A DNA stretch of 51,418 nt from an uncultured Lachnoclostridium sp. (GTDB lineage: Bacteria > Bacillota > Clostridia > Lachnospirales > Lachnospiraceae), in assembly GCA_944381625.1 (NCBI GenBank), contig CALWLW010000025.1, positions 1-51,418 of the forward strand, read 5' to 3'. This document shows, in pieces, positions 34,401 to 44,500 of the stretch. The notes beneath the pieces were generated by a model that was not told where the DNA came from, did not search any database, and was given only the letters and a program-made list of their open reading frames with translations. Numbering within the stretch: the first letter of the stretch is position 1; each line of letters starts with the position of its first letter. The position numbers and the translations under genes are program-made.

Positions 34401-35768
34401 TTATGAGCCCGCCCAGATATGGATCGTATGCGCGTCGCTGAACTGCAGAATCCACCCATGGGCCTTCACGATCTGGCACACGATGCGAAGCCCCATAATA
34501 TGCGGGACGTTGGGAGCATGCTCGGAGTCCGCCTCCGGAGAAGGTTCCTGTGTCAGCGCCTGGATCACCTCGTCCGGGATGCCGCAGCCGTCGTCCGCGA
34601 TCCGGAAACAGATCCAGTCTGCCTCCGGCCAGGCGCTGACGGTGACGGCGCATCCCTGGGGATTGTGACGGATGCTGTTGTGGATCAGATTGTGGAAAGC
34701 CCGCTGCAGAAGCTGGCGGTCTCCCTGAAGCTGACATTTTTCCACGGCCGGATCTATATACAGATCAAAAGAATAGCGCTCTGGAAGTCCCTGATTATAG
34801 AAGCTGCTGACGATCTCTCTCAGCAGGCCGGCGGGAGAGAAGGAGGAGAGGCGCAGGGGCTGCATCTCATATTCCAGCTTGGAGGTCAGATTCAGGTCTT
34901 CGATCAGCCGCTTGATCTGGATGCTCTGATCTTCGATCATCTGAATCTGCTGCCGCTGTTCTTCGCCCAGGGCAGGGTCAGACTTCAGCGCGTCGGCATA
35001 ACCCACAATCAGGGAGAGGGGCGTGCGGATGTCATGGGACACGCCGGAGATCCAGGTGGTTCTGGCGTCGTCCCGCTTTTTCAGATGAGCCTTTTGCTGC
35101 TCCAGGATTTTGGAGGTCTGGTTGAGCTGATGGGCCAGCAGTGCCGTCATGCCCTTCTCCGGGATACGGATGGCCTCCTGCCGGGACAGACGTTCGATGC
35201 CCACTGCGATGGAGCGCAGGGAACGGTAGAAGAGGAGTCCCAGAACCAGGCACAGAACCACCACGAACAGCAGGTTGCCGATCAGCCCTGCGGTCAGGGC
35301 TCCGGGGAGATTATCCAGGAAGGCCAGGGACTCGCTGACATTATATTTCCACATGGTATCTCTGGGATGGGCGGTGACCAGCAGGCCGCAGTCGATAATC
35401 CTGGTTGTGACAGGGTAATCATCCAGGTACCATTTGCTGAAAGCGGAGACTTCGGAAACGGTGTAGGTATGGTTCAGATTTTCCGGCAGGCGCCACTGCC
35501 ACACCACCGCTCCGCCATCGTCCAGCACCATGGCCCAGGCGTAGCCACTTTCCAGGTAAGAGAGCCCTTTTTCCGACAGTACAGGTACGTTCCCTTCCGA
35601 AATGAATTCGGCGGCAATTTCCCGGGTATTCCGTTCGATAAAGCTGTTGGAGTGCAGGAGCTGGAAGGTCAGGAAGATATACAGCAGTATATTAAAAAAG
35701 AGAACGCTCAGTACAATCAGGACGGCGGTGGCCAGATAGCGGATCAGTATTTTCGAAAGGCTTTTCAT
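34401..35768 (-). CDS. Sensor histidine kinase of the peptide-resistance system
   Basis: A 455-residue membrane kinase. Two membrane segments (about residues 9-38 and 160-182) flank an extracytoplasmic sensor domain of about 120 residues, so it senses outside signals. The H-box is SGVSHDIRTPLSLIVGYADA; the ATPase domain has the N-box HNLIHNSIRHNP, G1 DDGCGIPDE, and a G2-like segment HIMGLRIVCQIVKAHGW. It overlaps the response regulator gene by 4 bp. It likely responds to cationic antimicrobial peptides, given the adjacent ABC transporter. Confidence 0.93.
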   Translation of the reverse strand: MKSLSKILIRYLATAVLIVLSVLFFNILLYIFLTFQLLHSNSFIERNTREIAAEFISEGNVPVLSEKGLSYLESGYAWAMVLDDGGAVVWQWRLPENLNHTYTVSEVSAFSKWYLDDYPVTTRIIDCGLLVTAHPRDTMWKYNVSESLAFLDNLPGALTAGLIGNLLFVVVLCLVLGLLFYRSLRSIAVGIERLSRQEAIRIPEKGMTALLAHQLNQTSKILEQQKAHLKKRDDARTTWISGVSHDIRTPLSLIVGYADALKSDPALGEEQRQQIQMIEDQSIQIKRLIEDLNLTSKLEYEMQPLRLSSFSPAGLLREIVSSFYNQGLPERYSFDLYIDPAVEKCQLQGDRQLLQRAFHNLIHNSIRHNPQGCAVTVSAWPEADWICFRIADDGCGIPDEVIQALTQEPSPEADSEHAPNVPHIMGLRIVCQIVKAHGWILQFSDAHTIHIWAGS

Positions 35769-36490
35769 ACCGGCGGCGTACCTCCTTTGACCAGCTTATA
35801 TCCCAGGCCCCGGATGGTCAGAAGCCACTGGGGGTGAGAAGGATTTTCCTCGATTTTTTCCCTCAGGCGGCGGATATGGACCATCAGCGTATTTTCGTAG
35901 CCGTAATAGTTTTCGCCCCAGACCGCGTCGGATAGGGCGTCGAAGGTGACGATGTTCCCTCTGTTTTCACTCAGCTTTTTCAGGATGGCCAGTTCCTTGG
36001 CGGTTAAAGCCGTCTCCTGGCCGTCCTTTTTTACCATGCCGCTTTCCAGGCTGATGGTGCGGGGACCAAGTTTCAGCTCCTGGGACGGGGCTTCCTGACG
36101 GAGCGTGGAAAAATAGGTCCGTTTCAGAATGGCGGTGAGCCTCAGCACCAGTTCATCCGGAAGAAACGGTTTGGTAATATAGTCGTCCGCGCCCAGCCCC
36201 AACCCAAAGAGACGGTCGTTGTCCTCATCTTTGGCGGACAGAAAGAGTACGGGGACGTCGGAACTCATCCGGAATTCCCGCATCAGGGAGAAACCGTCCC
36301 CGTCCGGAAGCATGACGTCCAGAATGACCAGCTCCGGCCGGAAGGCGCGGAAGACCTCCTTTGATTCCGAACAGCAGGAAGCAGTTTCTATGGACTGAAA
36401 TCCTTTGCGCGATAATATATTTCTCAGCATCTTCAGAATATCCTCGTTATCGTCCACAATCAGAATCCGGCTGTCATAAAGATGTGTCAT
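35765..36490 (-). CDS. OmpR-family response regulator
   Basis: A 241-residue regulator. Receiver domain: ILIVDDNEDILKML, phospho-Asp in VILDVMLPDGDGF, then FLSAKDEDNDRLFGLGLGADDYITKPF. Winged-helix domain at the C-terminus (LTAKELAILKKLSENRG, YENTLMVHIRRLREKIEENP, IRGLGYKL). The start is at 36490, with AGGAGGAGCAATAC upstream; longer frames run through a repeat element and add unrelated residues. Its likely target is the direct repeat at 36618-36643 before the ABC transporter. Confidence 0.95.
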   Translation of the reverse strand: MTHLYDSRILIVDDNEDILKMLRNILSRKGFQSIETASCCSESKEVFRAFRPELVILDVMLPDGDGFSLMREFRMSSDVPVLFLSAKDEDNDRLFGLGLGADDYITKPFLPDELVLRLTAILKRTYFSTLRQEAPSQELKLGPRTISLESGMVKKDGQETALTAKELAILKKLSENRGNIVTFDALSDAVWGENYYGYENTLMVHIRRLREKIEENPSHPQWLLTIRGLGYKLVKGGTPPV

Positions 36491-36520
36491 GTATTGCTCC
36501 TCCTGATATTTGATCTCCGT

Positions 36521-36555
36521 GGGCAGCGAGCCGGTCGGGCACAGCCCGGGCTGCC
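36521..36555. repeat. Palindromic extragenic repeat, copy 2
   Basis: Nearly the same 35-bp unit as at 17589-17624. GGCAGC and GCTGCC form the outer stem and CGGGC-ACA-GCCCG an inner one. It lies in the leader of the response regulator gene. Confidence 0.6.
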
Positions 36556-36617
36556 TTCTCACGCCGCCAATCCTATTATAAAGTGTTTCCGCTCTGTTTT
36601 CATCAGAAAACCAGAAA

Positions 36618-36643
36618 ATTAAGGAATTGTAAGGAAGCTGTAA
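36618..36643 (+). promoter_or_regulatory. Phased direct repeats, likely response-regulator binding site
   Basis: ATTAAGG (36618), TGTAAGG (36628) and TGTAATC (36639) are spaced 10 and 11 bp. TAAGGAA occurs twice (36620-36626, 36630-36636). Such phased repeats upstream of a -10 (TATGAT, 36666-36671) without a good -35 fit an OmpR-activated promoter. Confidence 0.55.
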
Positions 36644-36727
36644 TCGGTGCGCAAGCAGCGTCCTGTATGATAGGGGCAGATGGAAGTGAAAAAGCTTCCT
36701 GATCATACGGGAAAGGCGGAACCATTT

Positions 36728-37642
36728 ATGAAGTATATGATTGAAACAGAAGGTCTTGCGAAAAAGTACGGGGACAAATATTCAGTCAGAAAATGCAGTC
36801 TGAGGATACGCCCCGGGTGCGTATACGGCTTCCTGGGACCCAACGGAGCCGGGAAATCCACCACCATGAAAATGATCCTGGGGCTGGTGCGGCCCACAGC
36901 GGGAAAGATCCGGATCTTCGGCAGCGAGGTCACGGACAGGAACCGGATCGAGATCCTTAAAGATACCGGTTCCCTCATTGAGTCCCCTTCTTATTATGGA
37001 CATTTGAACGGAAGGGAAAACCTGGAGATCATCCAGACCCTGAAGGGCGTCCCCAGAGAAGAGATCGACGAGGTGCTGCAGATTGTGCGGCTGGAGGGGC
37101 AGCAGAAAAAGAAGGTGAGGGAATATTCCCTGGGTATGAAACAGCGGCTGGGTCTGGCCGCCGCGCTTCTGGGCAGGCCGAAGCTGCTCCTGCTGGATGA
37201 ACCCACCAACGGGCTGGATCCGGCGGGCATCCAGGAGATGCGCGACCTGATCTCGGATCTGCCGAAGCATTACGGGATGACGGTGATGGTTTCCAGCCAT
37301 CTGCTCAGCGAGATGGATCAGATGGCCACGGACGTGGGCATCATCGACAAGGGAAAGATGATCTATCAGGGAAGCCTGGAAAAACTGCATGAGCAGGCAA
37401 AAAGCAGCCTGCGCGTCCGGGTGCTGAACCAGGGGACGGCGGCCCGGATTCTGGATGAGCACCGGGAGAAGTACCGGATCGAGGGCACGGACCTGCTGCT
37501 TCCAGAACGGAGCGAACGGGAAGTGGCGGATATGGTGGCGTTCCTGGCGGGCCAGGGCGCGCAGATCACCCATGTGGAGATACAGCAGAAGAGCCTGGAG
37601 GATATCTTCCTGGCCCTGACAGGAAGGCAGGTGAGTCTGTGA
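36728..37642 (+). CDS. LanF/BcrA-type ABC transporter ATPase
   Basis: A 304-residue ATPase of the lantibiotic immunity/bacitracin group: Walker A GPNGAGKSTTMKMILGL, short signature YSLGMKQRLGLAAALLG, Walker B LLLLDEPTNGLDPAG, then VSSHLLSEMDQMATDVGIID, with an extended C-terminal domain. The start at 36728 follows AAAGGCGGAACC; an in-frame ATG at 36737 is an alternative. It overlaps the first permease gene. With two permeases it forms a LanFEG-like complex that removes peptides from the membrane. Confidence 0.9.
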   Translation: MKYMIETEGLAKKYGDKYSVRKCSLRIRPGCVYGFLGPNGAGKSTTMKMILGLVRPTAGKIRIFGSEVTDRNRIEILKDTGSLIESPSYYGHLNGRENLEIIQTLKGVPREEIDEVLQIVRLEGQQKKKVREYSLGMKQRLGLAAALLGRPKLLLLDEPTNGLDPAGIQEMRDLISDLPKHYGMTVMVSSHLLSEMDQMATDVGIIDKGKMIYQGSLEKLHEQAKSSLRVRVLNQGTAARILDEHREKYRIEGTDLLLPERSEREVADMVAFLAGQGAQITHVEIQQKSLEDIFLALTGRQVSL

Positions 37643-38400
37643 TGCTGAGAGAATGGAGGACGGAATGGATGAAAGTCCGCCGCAGGAAGATCGGCCTGCT
37701 GGTGGGCGCGTTCATCCTGCTGATCTTTGTCTGGGTCACCTGGGCGATGGGAGATGCTTCGGAGGATCGGATCTATGATGGCTGGAGGGAATGCTTTCTG
37801 CAGCTGGGCCTGGTCAATACGATCCTGCTGCCCACCATGACCGCCATGCTGGCCAGCCGGCTGTGCGACGCGGAAGTCAAGGGAAGCACGCTGAAGCTTT
37901 TGTGCACCATGGAGAAAAAAGGCCGCCTGTTCGATCTGAAGCTGCTGACGGGCGCCGTCTACCTGCTGTTTTTCATGGCGGCGGAGTATGTGATGATGGC
38001 GGTGCTGTCTCTGACGCTGGGCTTTGGACGTCCGCTGGAAGGCGTCCATCTGCTGTATTTTTTCCTGGAAAACTATACCTGCAGTATCGCCATTCTGATT
38101 CTTCAGCAGGTGCTGTCGTTTTTCTACGAAAACCAGATCATTCCTCTGGCCGCCGGGCTGTTCGGCTCCTTTGTGGGGCTTTTCTCCTGGTTCTTTCCGG
38201 GAAATGTTTTCTTCTATCTGGTGGTGTGGGGATATTATGCCAAGCTGGGGTTTATCAACTATACCTGGGATGAAACGACCCGAATCATGACTTATTATAA
38301 TGTTCCCTTTAATCTTCCGGGATTCCTGCTTCTGCTGGCGGCGCTCATCGCAGGTTATGTGGCGGGGAAATACCTGTTCGTGACAAGAAAGGAGATCTGA
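37639..38400 (+). CDS. Lantibiotic-immunity type ABC permease (first subunit)
   Basis: A 253-residue permease with about six membrane segments (MutE/EpiE-like size and layout). It starts at GTG 37639 or ATG 37642, overlapping the ATPase stop. A basic first cytoplasmic part (EWRTEWMKVRRRKIGLLVGAF) precedes the first segment. The next permease begins 1 bp after its stop. Confidence 0.87.
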   Translation: MMLREWRTEWMKVRRRKIGLLVGAFILLIFVWVTWAMGDASEDRIYDGWRECFLQLGLVNTILLPTMTAMLASRLCDAEVKGSTLKLLCTMEKKGRLFDLKLLTGAVYLLFFMAAEYVMMAVLSLTLGFGRPLEGVHLLYFFLENYTCSIAILILQQVLSFFYENQIIPLAAGLFGSFVGLFSWFFPGNVFFYLVVWGYYAKLGFINYTWDETTRIMTYYNVPFNLPGFLLLLAALIAGYVAGKYLFVTRKEI

Positions 38401-38401
38401 T

Positions 38402-39133
38402 ATGCTGGCGGTTTGTATAAAAACAGAACAAAAGAAATTAAGGCACTCCCATCTGTGGCTGGTCTTTGCGGTGATTCCGGTGATCCCGGCGGCCATGGGA
38501 GCAGGCAATTACATGCAGAACCTGGGCCTTCTGAAATCGGAATGGTTTTCGCTGTGGACGCAGGTTTCCCTCTTTTACGCCAATTTTTTCTACGCGCCGC
38601 TGATCGCGCTGTACTGCGCTTATATCTGGCGTGTGGAGCATCTGAACCATAACTGGAACACGCTGATGACCCTGCCGGTGCCCAGAAGGGACGTATTTCT
38701 GGCCAAACTGTTCCTGTCGCTGGAATGCACCATCGGGCTGCAGCTCTGGCTCTGGGTGCTGTACCTGTCTGCGGGCAAGCTCTGCGGCCTGCCGGGGATG
38801 CCTCCGGCTCAGATCCTGATCTGGCTCCTGAGAGGCAGCCTGGGAGGTCTGGCGGTGGCGGCGCTTCAGATGTGCCTGTCCATGGTGATCCGCAGCTTTG
38901 CCGTGCCCATTGCGCTGGCGCTGATAGGGAGTATCGGAGGGCTGCTGGCCAGCAACGGCGGCCTGGGATTATTCTGGCCCTATTCCCTGATGCTGATGGG
39001 CATGAACGCGAACAAATCGGAAAACATGGTGGGAAACCTGGCCGGATTTCTGGCCGCGTCCCTCATCTTCCTGCTGGCGTTTTCCGTATTGGGAATCCTG
39101 TATCTGAAGAAAAAGGATGTGGCGGCCGGGTGA
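38402..39133 (+). CDS. Lantibiotic-immunity type ABC permease (second subunit)
   Basis: A 243-residue permease with six predicted segments. It carries the family pattern WRVEHLNHNWNTLMTLPVPR in the first loop, and SLMLMGMNANKSENM further on. MutG/EpiG-like. GGAGATCTGAT precedes the ATG. No lantibiotic precursor or modification gene is nearby, so the set is a stand-alone resistance unit. Confidence 0.87.
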   Translation: MLAVCIKTEQKKLRHSHLWLVFAVIPVIPAAMGAGNYMQNLGLLKSEWFSLWTQVSLFYANFFYAPLIALYCAYIWRVEHLNHNWNTLMTLPVPRRDVFLAKLFLSLECTIGLQLWLWVLYLSAGKLCGLPGMPPAQILIWLLRGSLGGLAVAALQMCLSMVIRSFAVPIALALIGSIGGLLASNGGLGLFWPYSLMLMGMNANKSENMVGNLAGFLAASLIFLLAFSVLGILYLKKKDVAAG

Positions 39134-39178
39134 GGCTGTGCAGCCCTTTGCAGGTGAAGAATCCTGTTTAGAAAAACG

Positions 39179-39207
39179 TTGCCGCCTCCGCCCTGGCGGG
39201 GTATACT
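39179..39207 (+). promoter_or_regulatory. Promoter of the OLD/ATL/helicase module
   Basis: TTGCCG (39179-39184), 17-bp spacer, TATACT (39202-39207). It lies 43 bp before the OLD-like gene and shows that the module is transcribed apart from the ABC transporter. Confidence 0.7.
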
Positions 39208-39249
39208 GAGGGTAGAGCCAGAACGTGATACCTGTGGGGGCAAAGCGGC

Positions 39250-41106
39250 ATGAAGATTACAGATCTGCAGATTCATAATTTCAAATTTATCCGTGACATG
39301 CATATTCAGAATATTGAGAATGCGCTGATCCTGGTGGGACAGAACAATACCGGCAAGACCACGGTGCTGGACGCGGTCCGCGCCGTGGGAGGGGAGTATG
39401 AGATCACGCCGGAGGATTTTGGCGAAGACGGGGCGAATATTGAGATCTCCGTGACGCTGGAATTCACAGACGGGGATCTGGAGCTTCTGCACCGCAGAGG
39501 CATGGTCAGCCAATACAGGAGAAAAGATGCATGGCTCCAGGATTTTCAGAAAAAGCTGCCGTCTTTTTGCGGCGGCTTCCTGTCTTTCACCATGACGGCG
39601 AACCGTTCCGGGCGCGTGCGGTACCAGGACGGCGTGAAAAAGCATAACCCTTATTTGCGGGAGGTTTTCCCCAAGATTTATTATGTGGATACGGAGCGGA
39701 ACCTGGAGGCCCTGCAGGGCGACCTGCTTCTTTTGCAGGAGGATGAGATCCTCCAGAGGATGCGGTCGGGCTGCTGTATGTTCAACCAGGCCAAGCACTG
39801 CAACTATTGTTTCAGCTGCATCGGGCTGATAGAGAAGAAGGCGCCGGGAGAACTGGATGTGTTCGAGACGGCCAAGCTCCTGGATTATAAGCTGTACCAG
39901 CTCAATCTGGACGATTTTGCCAGGCGGGTAAACAGAAGCTTCAAAAGGAACGGCGGCAGGGAGGAGATCCTTTACTCCATGAACCGGGACGTGGAGCAGA
40001 TGCTCCATGTGACGACGGAGTTCTGGAATCCGGAGCAGAACCTGACCCGCCCCATCGCCAGGATGGGGAAGGGCATGCGCTGCCTCTACCTGTTTTCCCT
40101 GCTGGAAGCCTACACGGAGATCGAGGAGAACCTGCCCAGTATCATCCTCATTGAAGACCCGGAGATCTTCCTGCATCCCAGGCTCCAGAAGGTGTCCGGG
40201 GAGATCCTGTACCGCCTGTCCCGGAAAAACCAGGTGATGTTTACCACCCATTCGCCCAACCTGCTTCCCAACTTTAACAGCCGGCAGATCCGGCAGATGG
40301 TGGTCCGCGGCGACGGCTCCTCCGATATCCGGGAGAAGACCGATATCAGCGCGATCCTGGACGACCTGGGATACACGGCGGGGGACCTGATGAATGTGAA
40401 CTTTGTCTTCATCGTGGAGGGTAAACAGGATAAAAGCCGCCTGCCGCTGCTTCTGCAGAAATATTTTTCGGAAATGTACGACGAGGAAGGGAACCTGTCC
40501 CGGATCGCCATCATCACCACCAACAGCTGTACCAATATCAAAACCTACGCCAATCTGAAATATATGAACCAGATCTACTTAAGGGACCAGTTCCTGATGG
40601 TGCGGGACGGAGACGGAGAAGACCCGGCGGCGCTGGGTCGGCAGCTCTGCCGCTATTATGAGGAACGGAATCTGGAGGATCTGGACCGCCTGCCCCGGGT
40701 ACGTCCGGAAAACGTGCTGATCCTGAAATACTATTCTTTCGAGAACTATTTCCTGAACCCGAAGGTGATGACAAAGCTGGGCGTGGTGGAATCGGAGGAG
40801 GCGTTCTATGAGACGCTTCTGGAAAAATGGAAAGAATATCTGCACCGGATCACCAGCGGCAGACATCTGCGGGAGGTGCTGGGGAAGGATCTGGAGACGG
40901 TGGACGACGTGAAAGAGCATATGGAAGAGATCAGGATCTATGTCCGAGGCCACAATCTGTTCGATATTTTTTACGGAAGATACAAAGAGGAAGAGACGGA
41001 GCTTCTGAAAAAATATATTGATCTGGCCCCCAGGGACGATTTCCGGGATATTCTGGAGGCGCTGGAGCGGTTCCCGTATTTTGAGAGCCGGAGACAGGGG
41101 GAATGA
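39250..41106 (+). CDS. OLD-family ATPase/TOPRIM protein with a cysteine cluster
   Basis: A 618-residue protein. The ABC-type ATPase has Walker A GQNNTGKTT (about residues 30-38) and Walker B IILIEDPEIFLHP, followed by FTTHSPNLLPNF. The TOPRIM part follows: VEGKQDKSRLPLLLQ near residue 390 and the acidic DGDGED near 453. This is the OLD nuclease layout, as in GajA of Gabija. Unusual is Cys175-Cys176 with a CX2CX2C at 184, 187 and 190 inserted in the ATPase, which could bind Zn or Fe-S. The start has GGGGGCAAAGCGGC upstream. It overlaps the ATL gene by 4 bp. Likely acts on DNA; the biological role is not clear. Confidence 0.83.
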   Translation: MKITDLQIHNFKFIRDMHIQNIENALILVGQNNTGKTTVLDAVRAVGGEYEITPEDFGEDGANIEISVTLEFTDGDLELLHRRGMVSQYRRKDAWLQDFQKKLPSFCGGFLSFTMTANRSGRVRYQDGVKKHNPYLREVFPKIYYVDTERNLEALQGDLLLLQEDEILQRMRSGCCMFNQAKHCNYCFSCIGLIEKKAPGELDVFETAKLLDYKLYQLNLDDFARRVNRSFKRNGGREEILYSMNRDVEQMLHVTTEFWNPEQNLTRPIARMGKGMRCLYLFSLLEAYTEIEENLPSIILIEDPEIFLHPRLQKVSGEILYRLSRKNQVMFTTHSPNLLPNFNSRQIRQMVVRGDGSSDIREKTDISAILDDLGYTAGDLMNVNFVFIVEGKQDKSRLPLLLQKYFSEMYDEEGNLSRIAIITTNSCTNIKTYANLKYMNQIYLRDQFLMVRDGDGEDPAALGRQLCRYYEERNLEDLDRLPRVRPENVLILKYYSFENYFLNPKVMTKLGVVESEEAFYETLLEKWKEYLHRITSGRHLREVLGKDLETVDDVKEHMEEIRIYVRGHNLFDIFYGRYKEEETELLKKYIDLAPRDDFRDILEALERFPYFESRRQGE

Positions 41107-41474
41107 TGTTGGATTTTTATAAGAGAATGGAGATGGTCTGCCGCAGCATCCCCTGGGGGAAGGCGGCCACCTATGGGCAGATCGCGCTGCTGTGCGGGAA
41201 ACCGCGCAATGCCCGGCAGGTGGGATATGCTCTGGGGCGGGGACGGCTGGGAGAAGGGATTCCCGCCCACCGGATCGTAAACGCCAGGGGAATTTTAAGC
41301 GGCGCGGCGGCGTTTGACGTCTATGATTTACAGAAACGCCTGCTGGAAGCGGAAGGCGTGGAAGTGCTGGAAACAAAAGACGGTTGGCAGGTGAACCTGA
41401 AAAAGGACGGCTGGAACCACACCCTGGAGGACGCCCTTTATTTCCGGGAACTCTTTGAGAAAGAGGGCATATGA
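41103..41474 (+). CDS. Alkyltransferase-like protein (MGMT family without the active cysteine)
   Basis: A 123-residue protein with the O6-alkylguanine transferase C-terminal fold: RSIPWGKAATYGQIALLCG, NARQVGYALGRG, and PAHRIVNARGILSG. True transferases have PCHR; here Cys is Ala (about residue 55). Alkyltransferase-like proteins of this kind bind O6-alkylguanine and flag it for nucleotide excision repair. The Arg-finger region and HTH are kept. It overlaps the OLD-like gene by 4 bp and is followed after 34 bp by a helicase-nuclease gene. That arrangement suggests a lesion-sensing role. Confidence 0.9.
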   Translation: MMLDFYKRMEMVCRSIPWGKAATYGQIALLCGKPRNARQVGYALGRGRLGEGIPAHRIVNARGILSGAAAFDVYDLQKRLLEAEGVEVLETKDGWQVNLKKDGWNHTLEDALYFRELFEKEGI

Positions 41475-41508
41475 AGAAGCGCCGGCGGGCGGAGAGGATG
41501 GAAAGAAG

Positions 41509-44500
41509 ATGAATCCAGTATATCGGGATGTATTTCAGGCGATCCATGAAGGAAAATGGATGACCATAGAATACCGGAACCGGGAAGGACAGGTTACCCG
41601 GTATTGGATCGGGATACAGGAACTGGATCCGGTGAAAAAGAGCATGAAGGTGGAGGGCCTGCATCTGGGGATGTACCGCATAGAGACGTTCCCTGCCATT
41701 TATCTGGAGTCTATATTGTCCTCTCAGGTGCTGGACGGAACCTATTATCCGGTGAACGAATGGCTGGTAAAGGACATGGGGCGCAATCCCCATAAATACC
41801 GGACCCTGTTTGAGCATGCTCCCAATCTGAAGATTCTGAATTATCTGGAAGACTGCAGCCGGATGGACGCCACACCGTATAAAGCGGACTTTGCTCTGGT
41901 AAGACATCTGGACAGGGACAGCTTCCGGGGAGAATCTTATCCGTTGGACGACGAACAGTTCCGGGATATTGTAAGAGACTTTCAGATACAGGCGAAACGG
42001 GGACATGATCAGAAAGAAAATGGGAAGATTGTGCTCCAGCAGCTTGCTATGAACGTGGTGAGCATCCATACGCCGAAAGGCTTGTATGTGCTGGCGTACC
42101 GCAGGCTCAGGCTGGATGTGCGGCAGAGATGCCTTCGGCCAGATGATGATATCACCGTCTGCCGGGAGTTTACGGTAGGCGGTTATAAGGAGAGCGTTCG
42201 CCGTTTTCTGGATGCGGAGGATTATGAGCTGCTGGAGGATTTTGAGGGAAACCAGGAGCAGATTAAGGAGGCCCTGATACATGGGGGCGGAGGCAGGCCG
42301 CAGGTGGATGATCTGCCCTATCTGATTGGGCTGGGGCTGGATCTGCCGCTGGATCTGCACAAAGAATATAACGGGATCCTGGAGATGTACCGCAAAGGAG
42401 AGGTGACAGTCCCGGTGAAAGCATTTTTCGGGGAACTGCTGGACCGGCCCCGCGGGAGCCGGCCGGTACCTTTCGCATTGCTGAACCGCAGGCTGAACCT
42501 TGACCAGCTTCTTGCCATACACAACGCCATGAAATATCCGGTAGCCTATATCCAGGGACCGCCGGGGACAGGGAAGACCAATACGATCCTCAATACGGTT
42601 CTGACCGCTTTTTTTAATGAGAGAACGGTGCTTCTGGCTTCATATAATAATCATCCCATCGATGGAGTGGTGGAAAAGCTGGAGCGTCTGGAATACCGGG
42701 GGAGGCGGATTCCGTTTCCGGTTATCCGGCTGGGGAACCAGGAAAAGGTGAAAGAAGCCTTGAAACGGATGCGGGAATTATATGAAAGTACGGAAAAGAT
42801 CACAGTCTATGCGTCTACGCTGGAAAGGAAACGGGACGGACGGGCAGAGCGGGCCAAGCGGCTGTCCGGGCTTCTGCGCAGATATGAGGAGCTGCTGGAT
42901 TTAAAAGAGCGCAAAGAGGCCATTGGCCGTCTTTTGGAATATCATGAACAGCATGGACTGTCCGCGCAGCAGCTGCCGTTTGAGGCGGATTTGAAGGGCC
43001 GTCAGCTAAACCGGGTGGAACGCCGCATGGAAAAGGCCGGAACCGTTACGGATGAGGAAGCATGGGGGCTCCTGACCGACGACGAGGAAGAGCTTTACAA
43101 ATATCTCTATTATATTTCGGTTCAATATATCCGGCGTATAGGAGAAACGCAGAATGAAAAGCTGAAAGACATTCTGTATATGGAGGACGAGCGGGAGCAG
43201 GCGGAGGCATTCGCAGGTTATTTGACCAGCACGGAGAATCTGAGACGGTTTCAGAAGATTTTTCCAGTAATAGCCACCACCTGTATTTCTGCGCACCGTC
43301 TGGGAGCGCCTGAACCCAGCTTTGATATGGTAATCATGGACGAGGCGAGCCAGTGCAACACGGCGGTCTCCCTTACGCCGATTGTCCGGGGAAGGAAACT
43401 GATGCTGGTGGGTGATCCCCAGCAGTTAAATCCGGTGATCTTGCTGGATGAAGCGTCCAATGAGCGGCTTCGCAGGAAGTATATGGTGCCGGAGGAATAT
43501 GATTACCGGAAAAATTCCATATATAAAACTTATCTGGCATGCGACCCGGTCAGCGACGAGGTGCTGTTAAGGTATCATTACCGCTGCAGTCCCAGGATTA
43601 TAGAATTTAACAATAAAAAATATTATAACTCCAAACTCCTGATCCGGTCTCCGGAGAGAGAGGAACACCCTCTGGTATATGTGGACGTAAAGGACGGAAC
43701 GACGAACCGCAAGAATACGGCTCCGGCGGAGGTGGACGCGATTATCCGATATGCGAGTATGCACAGGGATCAAAGCATCGGGGTCATCACCCCGTTTGTC
43801 AACCAGAGACAGGCAATCGAAGAACGTCTGAAGGAAAACAGGCTGACGCACGTGTCCTGCGGTACTGTCCATGCGTTCCAGGGAGATGAAAAGGACGTGG
43901 TGCTGTTTTCCACAGCGCTGACGGATGAAACCCATGCGGGTACTTATGAATGGCTGAAAAACAACAGAGAATTGATCAATGTGGCGGTGTCGCGGGCCAG
44001 GGACCGTCTGATTATTTTGTCAAATACCAGGAATGTGGAACGGCTGCACCGGGAAGGCAGCGAAGACGATCTGTATGATCTGATCCGGTATGTACAGACG
44101 AACGGCCAGTCGCAGGTGTCGCCGAAAGAGGTACATTCCAGGGCGCTGGGCGTAAAGCCTTTCAGCACCGCCACGGAGGAAGCGTTTCTGACGACACTGA
44201 ATCATGCTCTGGACAATCTGTGGCTGTCCCAGAACCGGTTTTCTGTGGAAAGAGAGGTGGCGGTGTCCCAGGTGTTTCAGAACAATGTGAATTACAGCGA
44301 TCTTTTTTATTCGGGAAGATTTGATTTCGTGGTATATGAGCAGCGTGGAGACCAGAAATATCCGGTTCTGGTTATCGAACTGGATGGGAAAGAGCATTTT
44401 GAAGAGGAAGCGGTAAGACTGCGGGACCGGAAAAAACAATCCATCTGCAAGGCTCATGATATGGAACTGATCCGTGTGGAGAATTCTTACGCCAGACGGT

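Noticed and set aside
34419..35837. 472-codon open frame on the plus strand opposite the histidine kinase
   Set aside because: The minus strand encodes all histidine kinase motifs; the plus frame has no recognisable domain.
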